Source: JAAYKS01 sp964479435 (lineage in GTDB: Bacteria > Bacillota > Clostridia > Saccharofermentanales > UBA5734). Taken from it: a stretch of 22,568 nt of DNA. Position numbers and translations under genes: made by a program. Under the pieces are notes generated by a model, which saw only the letters and a list, made by a program, of their open reading frames with translations, was not told the origin of the DNA and did no database searches. The stretch covers positions 1 to 22,568 of the forward strand of contig CAYZME010000032.1 in NCBI GenBank assembly GCA_964479435.1, given 5' to 3'. Positions 16,400 through 22,568 of the stretch are shown one piece after another (position 1 is the stretch's first letter; the number at the start of each line of letters is the position of its first letter).

Positions 16400-17764
16400 C
16401 TACAAACGGAAAAACGCTTCGCGCAGGACCTCGCCGACCGTCGGATGTGGAAATACATACTCGCGCAGCGCCTCGAGCCGGATTTCCGATTCGATGAGAA
16501 TACCGGCTGCCACGATGATCTCAGAGGCATATGGGCCCACAATATGACACCCCAACAAACGCTGTTCGATCGAATCGGCCAGCACCTTGCAAAATCCGGT
16601 CTCGCGATGGGTTTCGGCCAAAAATCGCCCGCTCACACCCATCGGCACAGTCGCTTTGAGCACACCGCCCTGTCGCCCGGTACATTGCTCCTCGGTCAAT
16701 CCAACAGATGCGACTTCGGGCTGCGTGTAGATGACCGAAGGCATCGCGTCATAACGCATACGCGTATGCTTCCCCAGCATATGGGCGACTGCTGTCTCCG
16801 CTTCACGATATGCGGCATGCGCCAACATCCATTTGCCGTTCACATCACCGGCAGCATAGACGCCCGGCACATTGGTCATGCCAAAGGCATCCGTCGGGAT
16901 CCGACCCCGATCGATCACGACTCCGGAATGCTCCAATCCATATCCTTCCACCCGGGGTTTGCGCCCCGCGGCCAGCAACAGGGTTTGCGCCGTCAACACC
17001 CGCTCTCCATCCGGGCCGGCGACCACAATCTCCTCATCCTCTTTTACTTGCGTGACACGGCTATCGAGGTGAAAGCGGATGCCGCGTCTTTCATATTGCC
17101 TGCGCAAAGCGGCGGCTGTTTCCCGATCCATCGCGCCGCCGATCTGCCCGGTCAGCTCCACCACGTCCACTTCGGATCCGGCCGCGCGGAAAAACCCCGC
17201 CATTTCCAATCCAACCACACCCGCGCCGATCACCAGCAAGCTTTCCGGAACGGATTCGATGGACAAAGCCTCCCGGCTGGTGATCGCAAAACCACGCCGC
17301 AAAGCTTCCGGCAACCCGGCGATGGGTGGGAAAATGATTTCGGATCCGGTCGCGATCAATACCCGCTGAGCGGCGAACGATTGCCCGCCCGCTGCGACAT
17401 AAACGACCCCATTTTCTATCTTTTGGATCGTGGCAGGGCGCATGATGATTTCCGCGCCCGCCGACCGGACCGTGTTGTGGACGCCGGTGGTCAATTGTTT
17501 GACGATTTTTTGTTTTCGCGCCATCACAGCGGGAAGATGGAAACGGACATTTTCCACCTCGACGCCATAGGCCGCGCCGCTACGCGCGTGCTCCAGGATC
17601 TTGGTACTATGGAGCAACGTTTTGGAGGGGATGCACCCCTCGTTGAGGCATACGCCGCCCAGGGCGCCGGCTTCGAACAAGATGGTTTTCAGTCCGGCCT
17701 GCGCCGCCAGTTCAGCGGCACGGTACCCGGCCGGGCCGCCGCCCAGTATTAATAAATCGTGCAT
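16400..17764 (-). CDS. Dihydrolipoamide dehydrogenase (E3)
   Basis: This 454-residue FAD disulfide oxidoreductase re-oxidises dihydrolipoamide on E2 and makes NADH. It has the FAD-binding ILGGGPAGYRAAELAAQAG, the redox pair in GGVCLNEGCIPSK (Cys39, Cys44), the NAD-binding VIGAGVVGLEMAGFF, the second FAD motif VPGVYAAGDVNG, and the C-terminal catalytic HPTVGEVLREA (His440, Glu445), which is the lipoamide-dehydrogenase version. Length is normal. GGACGGAGGA is the ribosome binding site. It lies between the E2 and E1 genes, so this complex has its own E3. The neighbours and the HPTxxE motif exclude mercuric or glutathione reductase. Confidence 0.94.
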   Translation of the reverse strand: MHDLLILGGGPAGYRAAELAAQAGLKTILFEAGALGGVCLNEGCIPSKTLLHSTKILEHARSGAAYGVEVENVRFHLPAVMARKQKIVKQLTTGVHNTVRSAGAEIIMRPATIQKIENGVVYVAAGGQSFAAQRVLIATGSEIIFPPIAGLPEALRRGFAITSREALSIESVPESLLVIGAGVVGLEMAGFFRAAGSEVDVVELTGQIGGAMDRETAAALRRQYERRGIRFHLDSRVTQVKEDEEIVVAGPDGERVLTAQTLLLAAGRKPRVEGYGLEHSGVVIDRGRIPTDAFGMTNVPGVYAAGDVNGKWMLAHAAYREAETAVAHMLGKHTRMRYDAMPSVIYTQPEVASVGLTEEQCTGRQGGVLKATVPMGVSGRFLAETHRETGFCKVLADSIEQRLLGCHIVGPYASEIIVAAGILIESEIRLEALREYVFPHPTVGEVLREAFFRL

Positions 17765-17806
17765 ACAGTCCTCCGTCCTAATGTCATTACATCTGTACGT
17801 CCTGTC

Positions 17807-19189
17807 TCATATGTAGGTTTCATCGATCGCCGACAAACGGCCACACAAATCCTGCAGGAAGCGCGCCGCGTCCGCCCCATCCATGACGCGGTGATCAAAT
17901 GTCAAAACCAGGGGGATCGCCGGATACGTCGCCAAAGAACCGGACCCCACGGCAGGGTGTAGTCGAGTTTCTAACGCACACACGCCGAGGATAGCCGTCT
18001 GCGGCGGATTGATAATCGGTGTGAACGATTCGATACCCATCGCGCCGAGATTGCTGACCGTGAAGGTGCCACCTTGCAACAAATCGGGGGCGATCGCGCC
18101 GCCAAGCCGGCAAAGGGCGGCCAATTCCCGCACGCGCTGGGAAATCTGGCGGCAATCCATGCGCTGCGCGTCAAACAGCGTCGGGACCATCAGGCCACGG
18201 GGCGTATCGACCGCGACTCCCAGGTGGACCGCCTCGAACAGCCGGATGTGATCATCGGCGCTATGGGCGTTTAGCAAAGGATGCCGCATAAGCACCCGTG
18301 TCACCGCAAACAAAATCAGGTCGTTGATGGAGGGGATCCACTTGGCGTCGTCTTGCTGGCCCGTTCCACCGTCCGCCGCTTGCAACTGCGCGCGCAATGC
18401 CATCAAGGCACCGGCGTCAAAAGAAGACTGCAGCGTCAACTGAGCCATCTGCGCGAGCGATTGTGTCATCGTCGACGCAATGATCTGCCGCATCCGTGTA
18501 TACGGGTGCGGGACGCTGCCGTCGGAGTGTGTTGTGTCGGAATCTTCCGGGTCCGCGCGTTTTACGTCTTCCGCGCGGATCACGCCGCCGATCCCGGTCC
18601 CGGGTGCGCGGCTTCTCCCGCCTTGCGCCAACAGGAGGGACGCGGCTGGCGTCGGAATCGCCCCCGCCATGCGTGCCGCGCGGATGTCGTCGGCCAAAAC
18701 CCGGCCGTCCGGCCCGCTGCCGGGCACACCGGGCACGGATTCCAGCCCCCACCGCGCGGCCAATGCCCGCGCGCGTGGGCTGGCGTTTGCCGTTTGCGGG
18801 CCCGGCGTTTCCCGGGAAGCAGCCATGCTCACCTCAGGTGTGGCCGCTAGCCCGGGTTTGGGCCGCTCGGGCGAGGTGCGCTCTTGTGTGGGGGTTCGCG
18901 TTTGCGTTTCGCTGTTTATATATGCGGGTTTGAGAGCGGATGAATCTTCGCCCGCTTCCCCGATCACGCAGACCGTTGTCAGAACCGGCACATCCTCCCC
19001 GACTTCAAAAAAGCGCGCGAGCAAGACACCCGCGACCGGCGACGGTTCATCAAACACGGCTTTATCTGTTTCGTATGTAAACAACTTGTCGCCCGCCGCG
19101 ACCGCTTCGCCCACTTGCCGGTGCCACTCACCGATGATACAACTCTCCACAGACTGGCCTTGCCTGGGCATGATGACTGGAGTCGCCAT
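17807..19189 (-). CDS. Dihydrolipoamide acyltransferase (E2) with one lipoyl and two subunit-binding domains
   Basis: This is the 460-residue core of the complex, which takes an acyl group from E1 and gives it to CoA. Residues 1-78 are a lipoyl domain with the modified lysine Lys43 in YETDKAVFDE. A Pro/Thr/Ser-rich linker follows (85-135). A peripheral-subunit-binding domain lies at about 136-172 (ASPRARALAARWGLE...GSGPDGRVLADDI). A second, shorter copy seems to lie at 179-212 (GTGIGGVIRAEDV). The catalytic domain ends with FDHRVMDGADAARF, giving His433 and Asp437 of the HxxxD motif. The second binding domain may reflect separate docking of the fused E1 and of E3. A weak AAAGGCGA site precedes the ATG. 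The operon order is SDR-E2-E3-E1. Confidence 0.92.
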   Translation of the reverse strand: MATPVIMPRQGQSVESCIIGEWHRQVGEAVAAGDKLFTYETDKAVFDEPSPVAGVLLARFFEVGEDVPVLTTVCVIGEAGEDSSALKPAYINSETQTRTPTQERTSPERPKPGLAATPEVSMAASRETPGPQTANASPRARALAARWGLESVPGVPGSGPDGRVLADDIRAARMAGAIPTPAASLLLAQGGRSRAPGTGIGGVIRAEDVKRADPEDSDTTHSDGSVPHPYTRMRQIIASTMTQSLAQMAQLTLQSSFDAGALMALRAQLQAADGGTGQQDDAKWIPSINDLILFAVTRVLMRHPLLNAHSADDHIRLFEAVHLGVAVDTPRGLMVPTLFDAQRMDCRQISQRVRELAALCRLGGAIAPDLLQGGTFTVSNLGAMGIESFTPIINPPQTAILGVCALETRLHPAVGSGSLATYPAIPLVLTFDHRVMDGADAARFLQDLCGRLSAIDETYI

Positions 19190-19241
19190 AGAAACGTATC
19201 GCCTTTCTAAAATGGAATCGCCCGCCGCCGGATGCGATCTG

Positions 19242-20387
19242 TCATCCCAACATCACCTGTCCGCCCGTTACCGGCAAGGCCTGTCCGGTTTCATACTCCT
19301 GCTCCACCAGATAAAGAATGCTCTTGACCACATCGGCCGGCAGACAGCCGCGGCCCAGCGGCACTTTTCCTTCATAATACGCGCGGATGTCTGATGGGGT
19401 GCGCGCGCCCGGGACCTTCCCCGCCCGCAGGTACTGAACAAACAGACCCTGTTCCGGATCACTCCACAAGGGGCCGTCCAAATAATTGCCGGGGCAAACC
19501 GCGTTGACCTTGATCCGGTCGGGGGCCAGTTCGAGGGCAAAACTCTGCACCAGGCCGATTCCTCCAAATTTGCTGCCGGCATACGCGAAGTTGCGGTTGG
19601 ATCCCTGCAGCCCCGATTTCGAATTCACCTGCACCACATCGGCGCTATAGCGCGGATTGGCCCATGCGGCTGCTTTCATCGGTTGGCAGGCATATTTGGC
19701 ACATAAAAAAAATCCCGTGTAGTTGACGGCGGTGACCCGCTCAAAATCTTCCCGCCCCACCTCTTCGAGACTGCCGGCGCGCAAAACACCAGCATTGCTG
19801 ACCAGCAAATCCAACCCGCCGTAGTGGGCCACGGTCTGGTCGATCAGGTCGCGGACGGATGTCTCCACGGTCACATCGACCGCGATCACACGTGCCACAT
19901 CCATCCCTTCGCGTTGATTGATTCGCGTGGCCGCATGCCGGGCCGCGTCGACCTGCAAGTCGGCCACTATCACCCGCGCGCCCTGTGCGGCCAGCCCTTC
20001 CGCGATCCCCAGCCCAAACCCTTGCGCCGCCCCTGTGATCAGAGCCACCCGTGATTCCATGCGCCGGCCCCGGTTGACCGGCCAGGTCACCGCGTAGCGT
20101 CCGACATCTGGCCAGTGAATCAAAAGATCCGCCTGCGTATCCGGCGGCGGTATTTGCCGCAATTGTGCCGCGAGCACACGCGTATCATCCGCTTTTTCCA
20201 GCAGATCCGCGCCACGGGGTAGAATCACGTCGGCAGATGCCGCCCTTGTCGTGGAGACGTCCCCGGTGTCCGCCTCAAAGCGGACACACGGCAACAAACG
20301 CTGGCCATCCCGGTGATCACCCATCAGCCAGGCGCGAATCAGCGGCGCGGCCCGCAGAGCTTTGTGTTGGTGCGAATTCCGGCTCAT
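19242..20387 (-). CDS. SDR-family polyol-phosphate dehydrogenase, glucitol-6-phosphate dehydrogenase (SrlD/SorD)-like
   Basis: This 381-residue short-chain dehydrogenase has an NAD-binding VALITGAAQGFGLG loop (about 114-127), LLVSNAGV, the catalytic SKSG...YAGSKFGG and a C-terminal GQALPVTGGQVMLG. The segments NSKSG, SKFGGIGL, GKVPLGRGC and VTGGQVML follow E. coli SrlD, which interconverts D-glucitol-6-phosphate and D-fructose-6-phosphate. About 109 residues precede the SDR fold (ILPRGADLLEKADDTRV is prominent); SrlD lacks them. The ATG at 20387 is chosen for GGGAGG seven bases upstream; an in-frame ATG at 20408 lacks one. No ribosome binding site is seen before the SDR part, so the extension is probably real. 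It follows a SorE-like gene. The precise polyol-phosphate is unknown. Confidence 0.85.
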   Translation of the reverse strand: MSRNSHQHKALRAAPLIRAWLMGDHRDGQRLLPCVRFEADTGDVSTTRAASADVILPRGADLLEKADDTRVLAAQLRQIPPPDTQADLLIHWPDVGRYAVTWPVNRGRRMESRVALITGAAQGFGLGIAEGLAAQGARVIVADLQVDAARHAATRINQREGMDVARVIAVDVTVETSVRDLIDQTVAHYGGLDLLVSNAGVLRAGSLEEVGREDFERVTAVNYTGFFLCAKYACQPMKAAAWANPRYSADVVQVNSKSGLQGSNRNFAYAGSKFGGIGLVQSFALELAPDRIKVNAVCPGNYLDGPLWSDPEQGLFVQYLRAGKVPGARTPSDIRAYYEGKVPLGRGCLPADVVKSILYLVEQEYETGQALPVTGGQVMLG

Positions 20388-20404
20388 GAGCGCCCCTCCC
20401 GTTG

Positions 20405-21847
20405 TCATGGACCGATCGGTTTGGCGTGTGCCAGCAAATAGCGCTCCGCCTCCAGATTCCAGAGGCCGTTGTGTTTGGCGACCCGTTCCGCCAACGGCGC
20501 AAACAACGGGTTTTCATGTGCGCGGGTGTTGAGCTCCGCCAAAGGTGTCAAGGGCAGAGAAATCTGTGTATAAATCAGCTTCTTGCCACCCGGAATGTGC
20601 GGCAAACGCAGGGTCGTTTCCACCACACTGTCCAGACCGCCAATGTGCGTAACCATAGCGGCTGGATCGATGCGGCCGTCGGCCATCAGGCGCAAGGATT
20701 CGATCAGGTCATCGGTATTGCCGCCGCTGTTGCCGGCCACATGCGTCGCATGATAGTGCACATCGTAGAAATTGATGGACGCGGTAAAAGTCGGATCGGT
20801 AGGACCGGCAAAAAAATTGAGGCACCCGTCATAGCCGAGAATCGCAGAAGCGATTTCGATCAAAGCCGGTACGGGCGCATAAACATAGACGTCATCATAC
20901 CCGTCGCCATCGTTTTGTGCCCGCAAGAGCGCGGGTACATCGGCAATGCCCGCTGTGTCGAGATAGATCAGCCGCACCCCCCGTTCGGCCGCCCACGCCG
21001 ACGGAAAAATCGATGCCGCCCGCGCCAGACGCGCGGCGTCGATGTCGGTGACGACCAGCAAGGCGGGGCGCCGCGGACCGTTTACAGCATAGTCGATGGC
21101 TCCCAGTCCCATCGGGCCCGCGCCGGCCAGGAGTGCCATCGCGCCACCCTGCACAATTCCCATCTGATGAACGTATGTCCCCGGTTTGGTGTGGTAATTG
21201 GCGTGAAAGCCACCGATGATGCATGACATCGGCTCGGCAAGCGACCCGTGGAAAAAAGCTTCCCCCTCGTAAGGCAACAGACATCCGTACTCCATGACCT
21301 CGCGGGGGATGACGATCTGCGTCGCCGCGCCGCCAAAATACGGNNNNNNNNNNCCGAGCGACAGCACGCTGGTCATCACGAACTGGCCCTGCTTGAGCAC
21401 GTCGACCTGCAGGGAGGCGAGCTCGAAGAACTGGACGTCGCCCTGGACTACCGCCTGCTGCTCCATGACCTCGCGGGGGATGACGATCTGCGTCGCCGCG
21501 CCGCCAAAATACGGAAAAGAATAGCCCGGGGCCGCGTAGACATTGCCCGGCAGGTTGAGCGCGGGTTGTACCGTGAAGCGTTGCCCGGGCCGGAAATGGC
21601 TCGCCCATTGGGAAGTCACTTCCGTGATCTCACCACAAAACTCGTGACCGATCACAATGGGGTTTTGATCGATATCCGCCGGTACGCGCTTATGATCCGC
21701 CCCTTGTACAGCCGCTTTATACGTAGACATGCAGATGCTGTCTGAGATGACGCGGGCGCGTATTTCGCCATCGCGTAACGCGGGGGGCGTGAACGATTCC
21801 AGCCGCAGGTCATTTTTCCCGTACATTCTGACTGCCATGGTTCGCAT
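20405..21847 (-). CDS. Zinc-dependent dehydrogenase, L-sorbose-1-phosphate reductase (SorE)-like, with an assembly artefact inside
   Basis: This medium-chain zinc dehydrogenase is the first gene of the operon. SorE reduces L-sorbose-1-phosphate to D-glucitol-6-phosphate, which SorD oxidises to fructose-6-phosphate; the next gene here is SorD-like. The N-terminus AVRMYGKNDLRLESF, DSICMSTYKAAVQGADHKR (Cys39), IGHEFCGE (His68, Glu69), HGSLAEPMSCIIGGFHANYH and the Rossmann loop LLAGAGPMGLGAIDYAVNG support this family. The ATG at 21847 has GGGGTG seven bases upstream. The sequence 21290-21514 holds a 54-bp duplication, ten Ns and 107 foreign bases. Removing 171 bases (57 codons) gives PYFGGAATQIVIPREVMEYG without a break and a 423-residue protein of normal length. 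The SorE assignment is by recognition of motifs, not by alignment. Confidence 0.8.
   Translation of the reverse strand: MRTMAVRMYGKNDLRLESFTPPALRDGEIRARVISDSICMSTYKAAVQGADHKRVPADIDQNPIVIGHEFCGEITEVTSQWASHFRPGQRFTVQPALNLPGNVYAAPGYSFPYFGGAATQIVIPREVMEQQAVVQGDVQFFELASLQVDVLKQGQFVMTSVLSLXXXXPYFGGAATQIVIPREVMEYGCLLPYEGEAFFHGSLAEPMSCIIGGFHANYHTKPGTYVHQMGIVQGGAMALLAGAGPMGLGAIDYAVNGPRRPALLVVTDIDAARLARAASIFPSAWAAERGVRLIYLDTAGIADVPALLRAQNDGDGYDDVYVYAPVPALIEIASAILGYDGCLNFFAGPTDPTFTASINFYDVHYHATHVAGNSGGNTDDLIESLRLMADGRIDPAAMVTHIGGLDSVVETTLRLPHIPGGKKLIYTQISLPLTPLAELNTRAHENPLFAPLAERVAKHNGLWNLEAERYLLAHAKPIGP
21290..21514. repeat. 54-bp exact direct repeat flanking a 10-N gap and foreign DNA (misassembly)
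   Basis: 21290-21343 and 21461-21514 are identical over 54 bp; both begin CTCCATGACC and end AAAATACGG. Between them lie ten Ns (21344-21353) and 107 bp (21354-21460). The first copy ends exactly at the Ns. The correct sequence most likely has one copy, running from the left flank straight to AAAAGAATAG at 21515. Confidence 0.85.
21354..21460. other. 107-bp segment apparently foreign to this genome
   Basis: On the minus strand the segment reads open in the gene's frame as QQAVVQGDVQFF...LKQGQFVMTSVLSL, which has no counterpart in SorE-like dehydrogenases. Nearly all third codon positions are G or C, more extreme than the neighbours. The opposite strand is open too. It looks like a coding piece from another high-G+C organism joined during assembly. 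I do not recognise the source protein. Confidence 0.6.
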
Positions 21848-21880
21848 GGTAAAGCACCCCGCATCCGTTATTACCGGTTC

Positions 21881-21945
21881 GCGATCCGTCCGCGTTGCGA
21901 TCCGTTCGCTTTGCGATCCGTCCGCGTTGCGATCCGTCCGCGTTT
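21881..21945. repeat. Four tandem 16-bp repeats in the operon leader
   Basis: The unit GCGATCCGTCCGCGTT occurs at 21881-21896, 21913-21928 and 21929-21944, and a variant GCGATCCGTTCGCTTT at 21897-21912; a truncated GCGAT follows at 21946. The array lies between the predicted transcription start and the SorE-like start, so it would be transcribed. There are no spacers, so this is not a CRISPR array. It may be a repeated operator for a regulator or an RNA-level element. Confidence 0.85.
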
Positions 21946-21948
21946 GCG

Positions 21949-21977
21949 ATGTTATCATATCACATGCACATGTTATC
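21949..21977 (-). promoter_or_regulatory. Predicted promoter and direct-repeat operator of the large sugar operon
   Basis: On the minus strand TGATATGAT (21962-21954) is an extended -10 element about 107 bp upstream of the first gene. Two copies of GATAACAT (plus strand ATGTTATC at 21949-21956 and 21970-21977) are spaced 21 bp apart; one overlaps the -10 box and the other sits toward the -35 region. ACATG-TG-CATGT between them is a small palindrome. This fits repression by a protein binding one face of the DNA, the DeoR-family protein being the obvious candidate. No good -35 box at normal spacing. Confidence 0.55.
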
Positions 21978-21994
21978 TTGTGACAAATCAAAGC

Positions 21995-22022
21995 AAAAGG
22001 CGGACACCGATCGGTGTCCGCC
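21995..22022 (-). terminator. Intrinsic terminator of the rubrerythrin gene
   Basis: A perfect 24-bp palindrome (21999-22022; half-site GGCGGACACCGA) is followed on the minus strand by TTTTGCTTT. It lies 25 bp after the rubrerythrin stop codon and separates that gene from the sugar operon promoter. Confidence 0.9.
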
Positions 22023-22047
22023 CGCATGCAGTTCCAGGTCAATGGGC

Positions 22048-22568
22048 TCAGTAATTCTCCACAAACAATTCAAAATGCGCCCGCGGGTGTTTGCAGCAGG
22101 GGCAGAGCTCCGGTGCCTCTTCCCCTTCGTGTACATATCCGCAATTGCGGCATTTCCACAATACTTTCTCCTCACGCTTGAACACGCGGTCTTCCTTGAG
22201 GTTGCGGGCAAGTTTCACGTAACGATCCTCATGCCGCTCTTCTACTTCCGCCACTTCCTCAAAAATCGACGCGATATCGTCAAACCCTTCTTCCGCTGCC
22301 ACCCTGCCCCAGTTCAAATACAGGTCCGACCACTCTTCGCGTTCGCCGGCGGCGGCTGCCAGCAGGTTCTCATAGGTGGTGCGCTGCTCGATCGGAAACG
22401 TACCGGTAATTTCGATGGCCGCCGGCAGCTCTTTGACACCGTCGATCATCGCGCGATAGAACAGCTTCGCGTGTTCCTTTTCATTGTCGGCGGTTTCAGT
22501 GAAAATGGACTCAATCTGACGGAATCCTTCTTTGTTGGCGATGGAGGCAAAAAACGTGTAGCGGTTGC
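22048..22568 (-). CDS. Rubrerythrin, N-terminal part beyond the window
   Basis: This non-haem iron protein reduces hydrogen peroxide in anaerobes. The visible 173 codons start inside the ferritin-like diiron domain (NRYTFFASIANKEGFRQIE, then ETADNEKEHAKLFYRAM with an ExxH ligand pair) and continue with EEVAEVEERHEDRY, the second Glu/His set. The C-terminal rubredoxin-like domain has WKCRNCGYVHEG and LCPCCKHPRAHFEL, giving the four-cysteine iron site. The stop is at 22048. The start lies to the right of the window; about 20 residues should be missing. It has its own terminator and is not part of the sugar operon. Confidence 0.95.
   Translation of the reverse strand, partial: NRYTFFASIANKEGFRQIESIFTETADNEKEHAKLFYRAMIDGVKELPAAIEITGTFPIEQRTTYENLLAAAAGEREEWSDLYLNWGRVAAEEGFDDIASIFEEVAEVEERHEDRYVKLARNLKEDRVFKREEKVLWKCRNCGYVHEGEEAPELCPCCKHPRAHFELFVENY

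Noticed and set aside
16331..17752. Long open plus-strand frame (473 codons) antisense to the E3 gene
   Set aside because: The E3 reading has every expected motif; the antisense translation has none and no ribosome binding site.
21290..21514. 54-bp direct repeats as target duplication of a mobile element
   Set aside because: Far too long for a target site duplication, no transposase or terminal inverted repeats, and the left copy stops exactly at an N gap. Misassembly explains it better.
21881..21950. Tandem repeats as a CRISPR array
   Set aside because: Units are 16 bp and directly adjacent with no spacers, and no cas genes are present.

Overview
The window looks like a fragment of an uncultured, G+C-rich anaerobe, most likely Bacillota (Clostridia or Limnochordia-like). 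This rests on strong AAGGAGG-type ribosome binding sites, a rubrerythrin, a Bacillus-type L-rhamnose isomerase, an AraM/EgsA-type glycerol-1-phosphate dehydrogenase and a tRNA gene with encoded CCA. It is almost certainly a draft metagenome or scaffold assembly: there are two 10-N gaps, and both look spurious or misjoined. Lineage is inference only.

Left part (1-7 kb). argS (minus, its last few codons beyond the left edge) is coupled by a 1-nt overlap to an upstream sn-glycerol-1-phosphate dehydrogenase gene. An AEC-family permease is transcribed divergently from that pair. A tRNA-Pro(UGG) follows on the minus strand, with a clear promoter and intrinsic terminator. Next come an alpha/beta hydrolase of the monoacylglycerol lipase type (plus) and, converging on it with a 1-bp gap, a YqhD-like iron alcohol dehydrogenase (minus).

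Centre and right (6.8-21.9 kb). A DeoR-family regulator and a lipoate-protein ligase form a small plus-strand operon. Facing them is a tightly packed nine-gene minus-strand operon that reads, in transcription order: a sorbose-1-phosphate-reductase-like zinc dehydrogenase, a glucitol-6-phosphate-dehydrogenase-like SDR, E2 acyltransferase, E3 dihydrolipoamide dehydrogenase, a fused E1 alpha-beta thiamine-diphosphate enzyme, a PHP-domain protein, L-rhamnose isomerase, a long class II aldolase and L-rhamnulokinase. Its leader carries a promoter, a direct-repeat operator candidate and four tandem 16-bp repeats. A perfect-palindrome terminator separates it from a rubrerythrin gene cut by the right edge.

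How the genes may work together. RhaA and RhaB turn a 6-deoxyhexose into a 6-deoxyketose-1-phosphate. The aldolase and the iron ADH could complete the classic route (DHAP plus lactaldehyde, then propanediol). The extra genes suggest a second route. A SorE/SorD-like pair is known to move a ketose-phosphate carbonyl from one end of the chain to the other. Applied to rhamnulose-1-phosphate this would give a methyl ketone, 1-deoxy-ketohexose-6-phosphate, which an acetoin-dehydrogenase-like E1/E2/E3 complex (lipoylated with help from LplA) could cleave to acetyl-CoA plus a tetrose phosphate. This pathway is my inference. It is the most interesting idea in the window and is testable.
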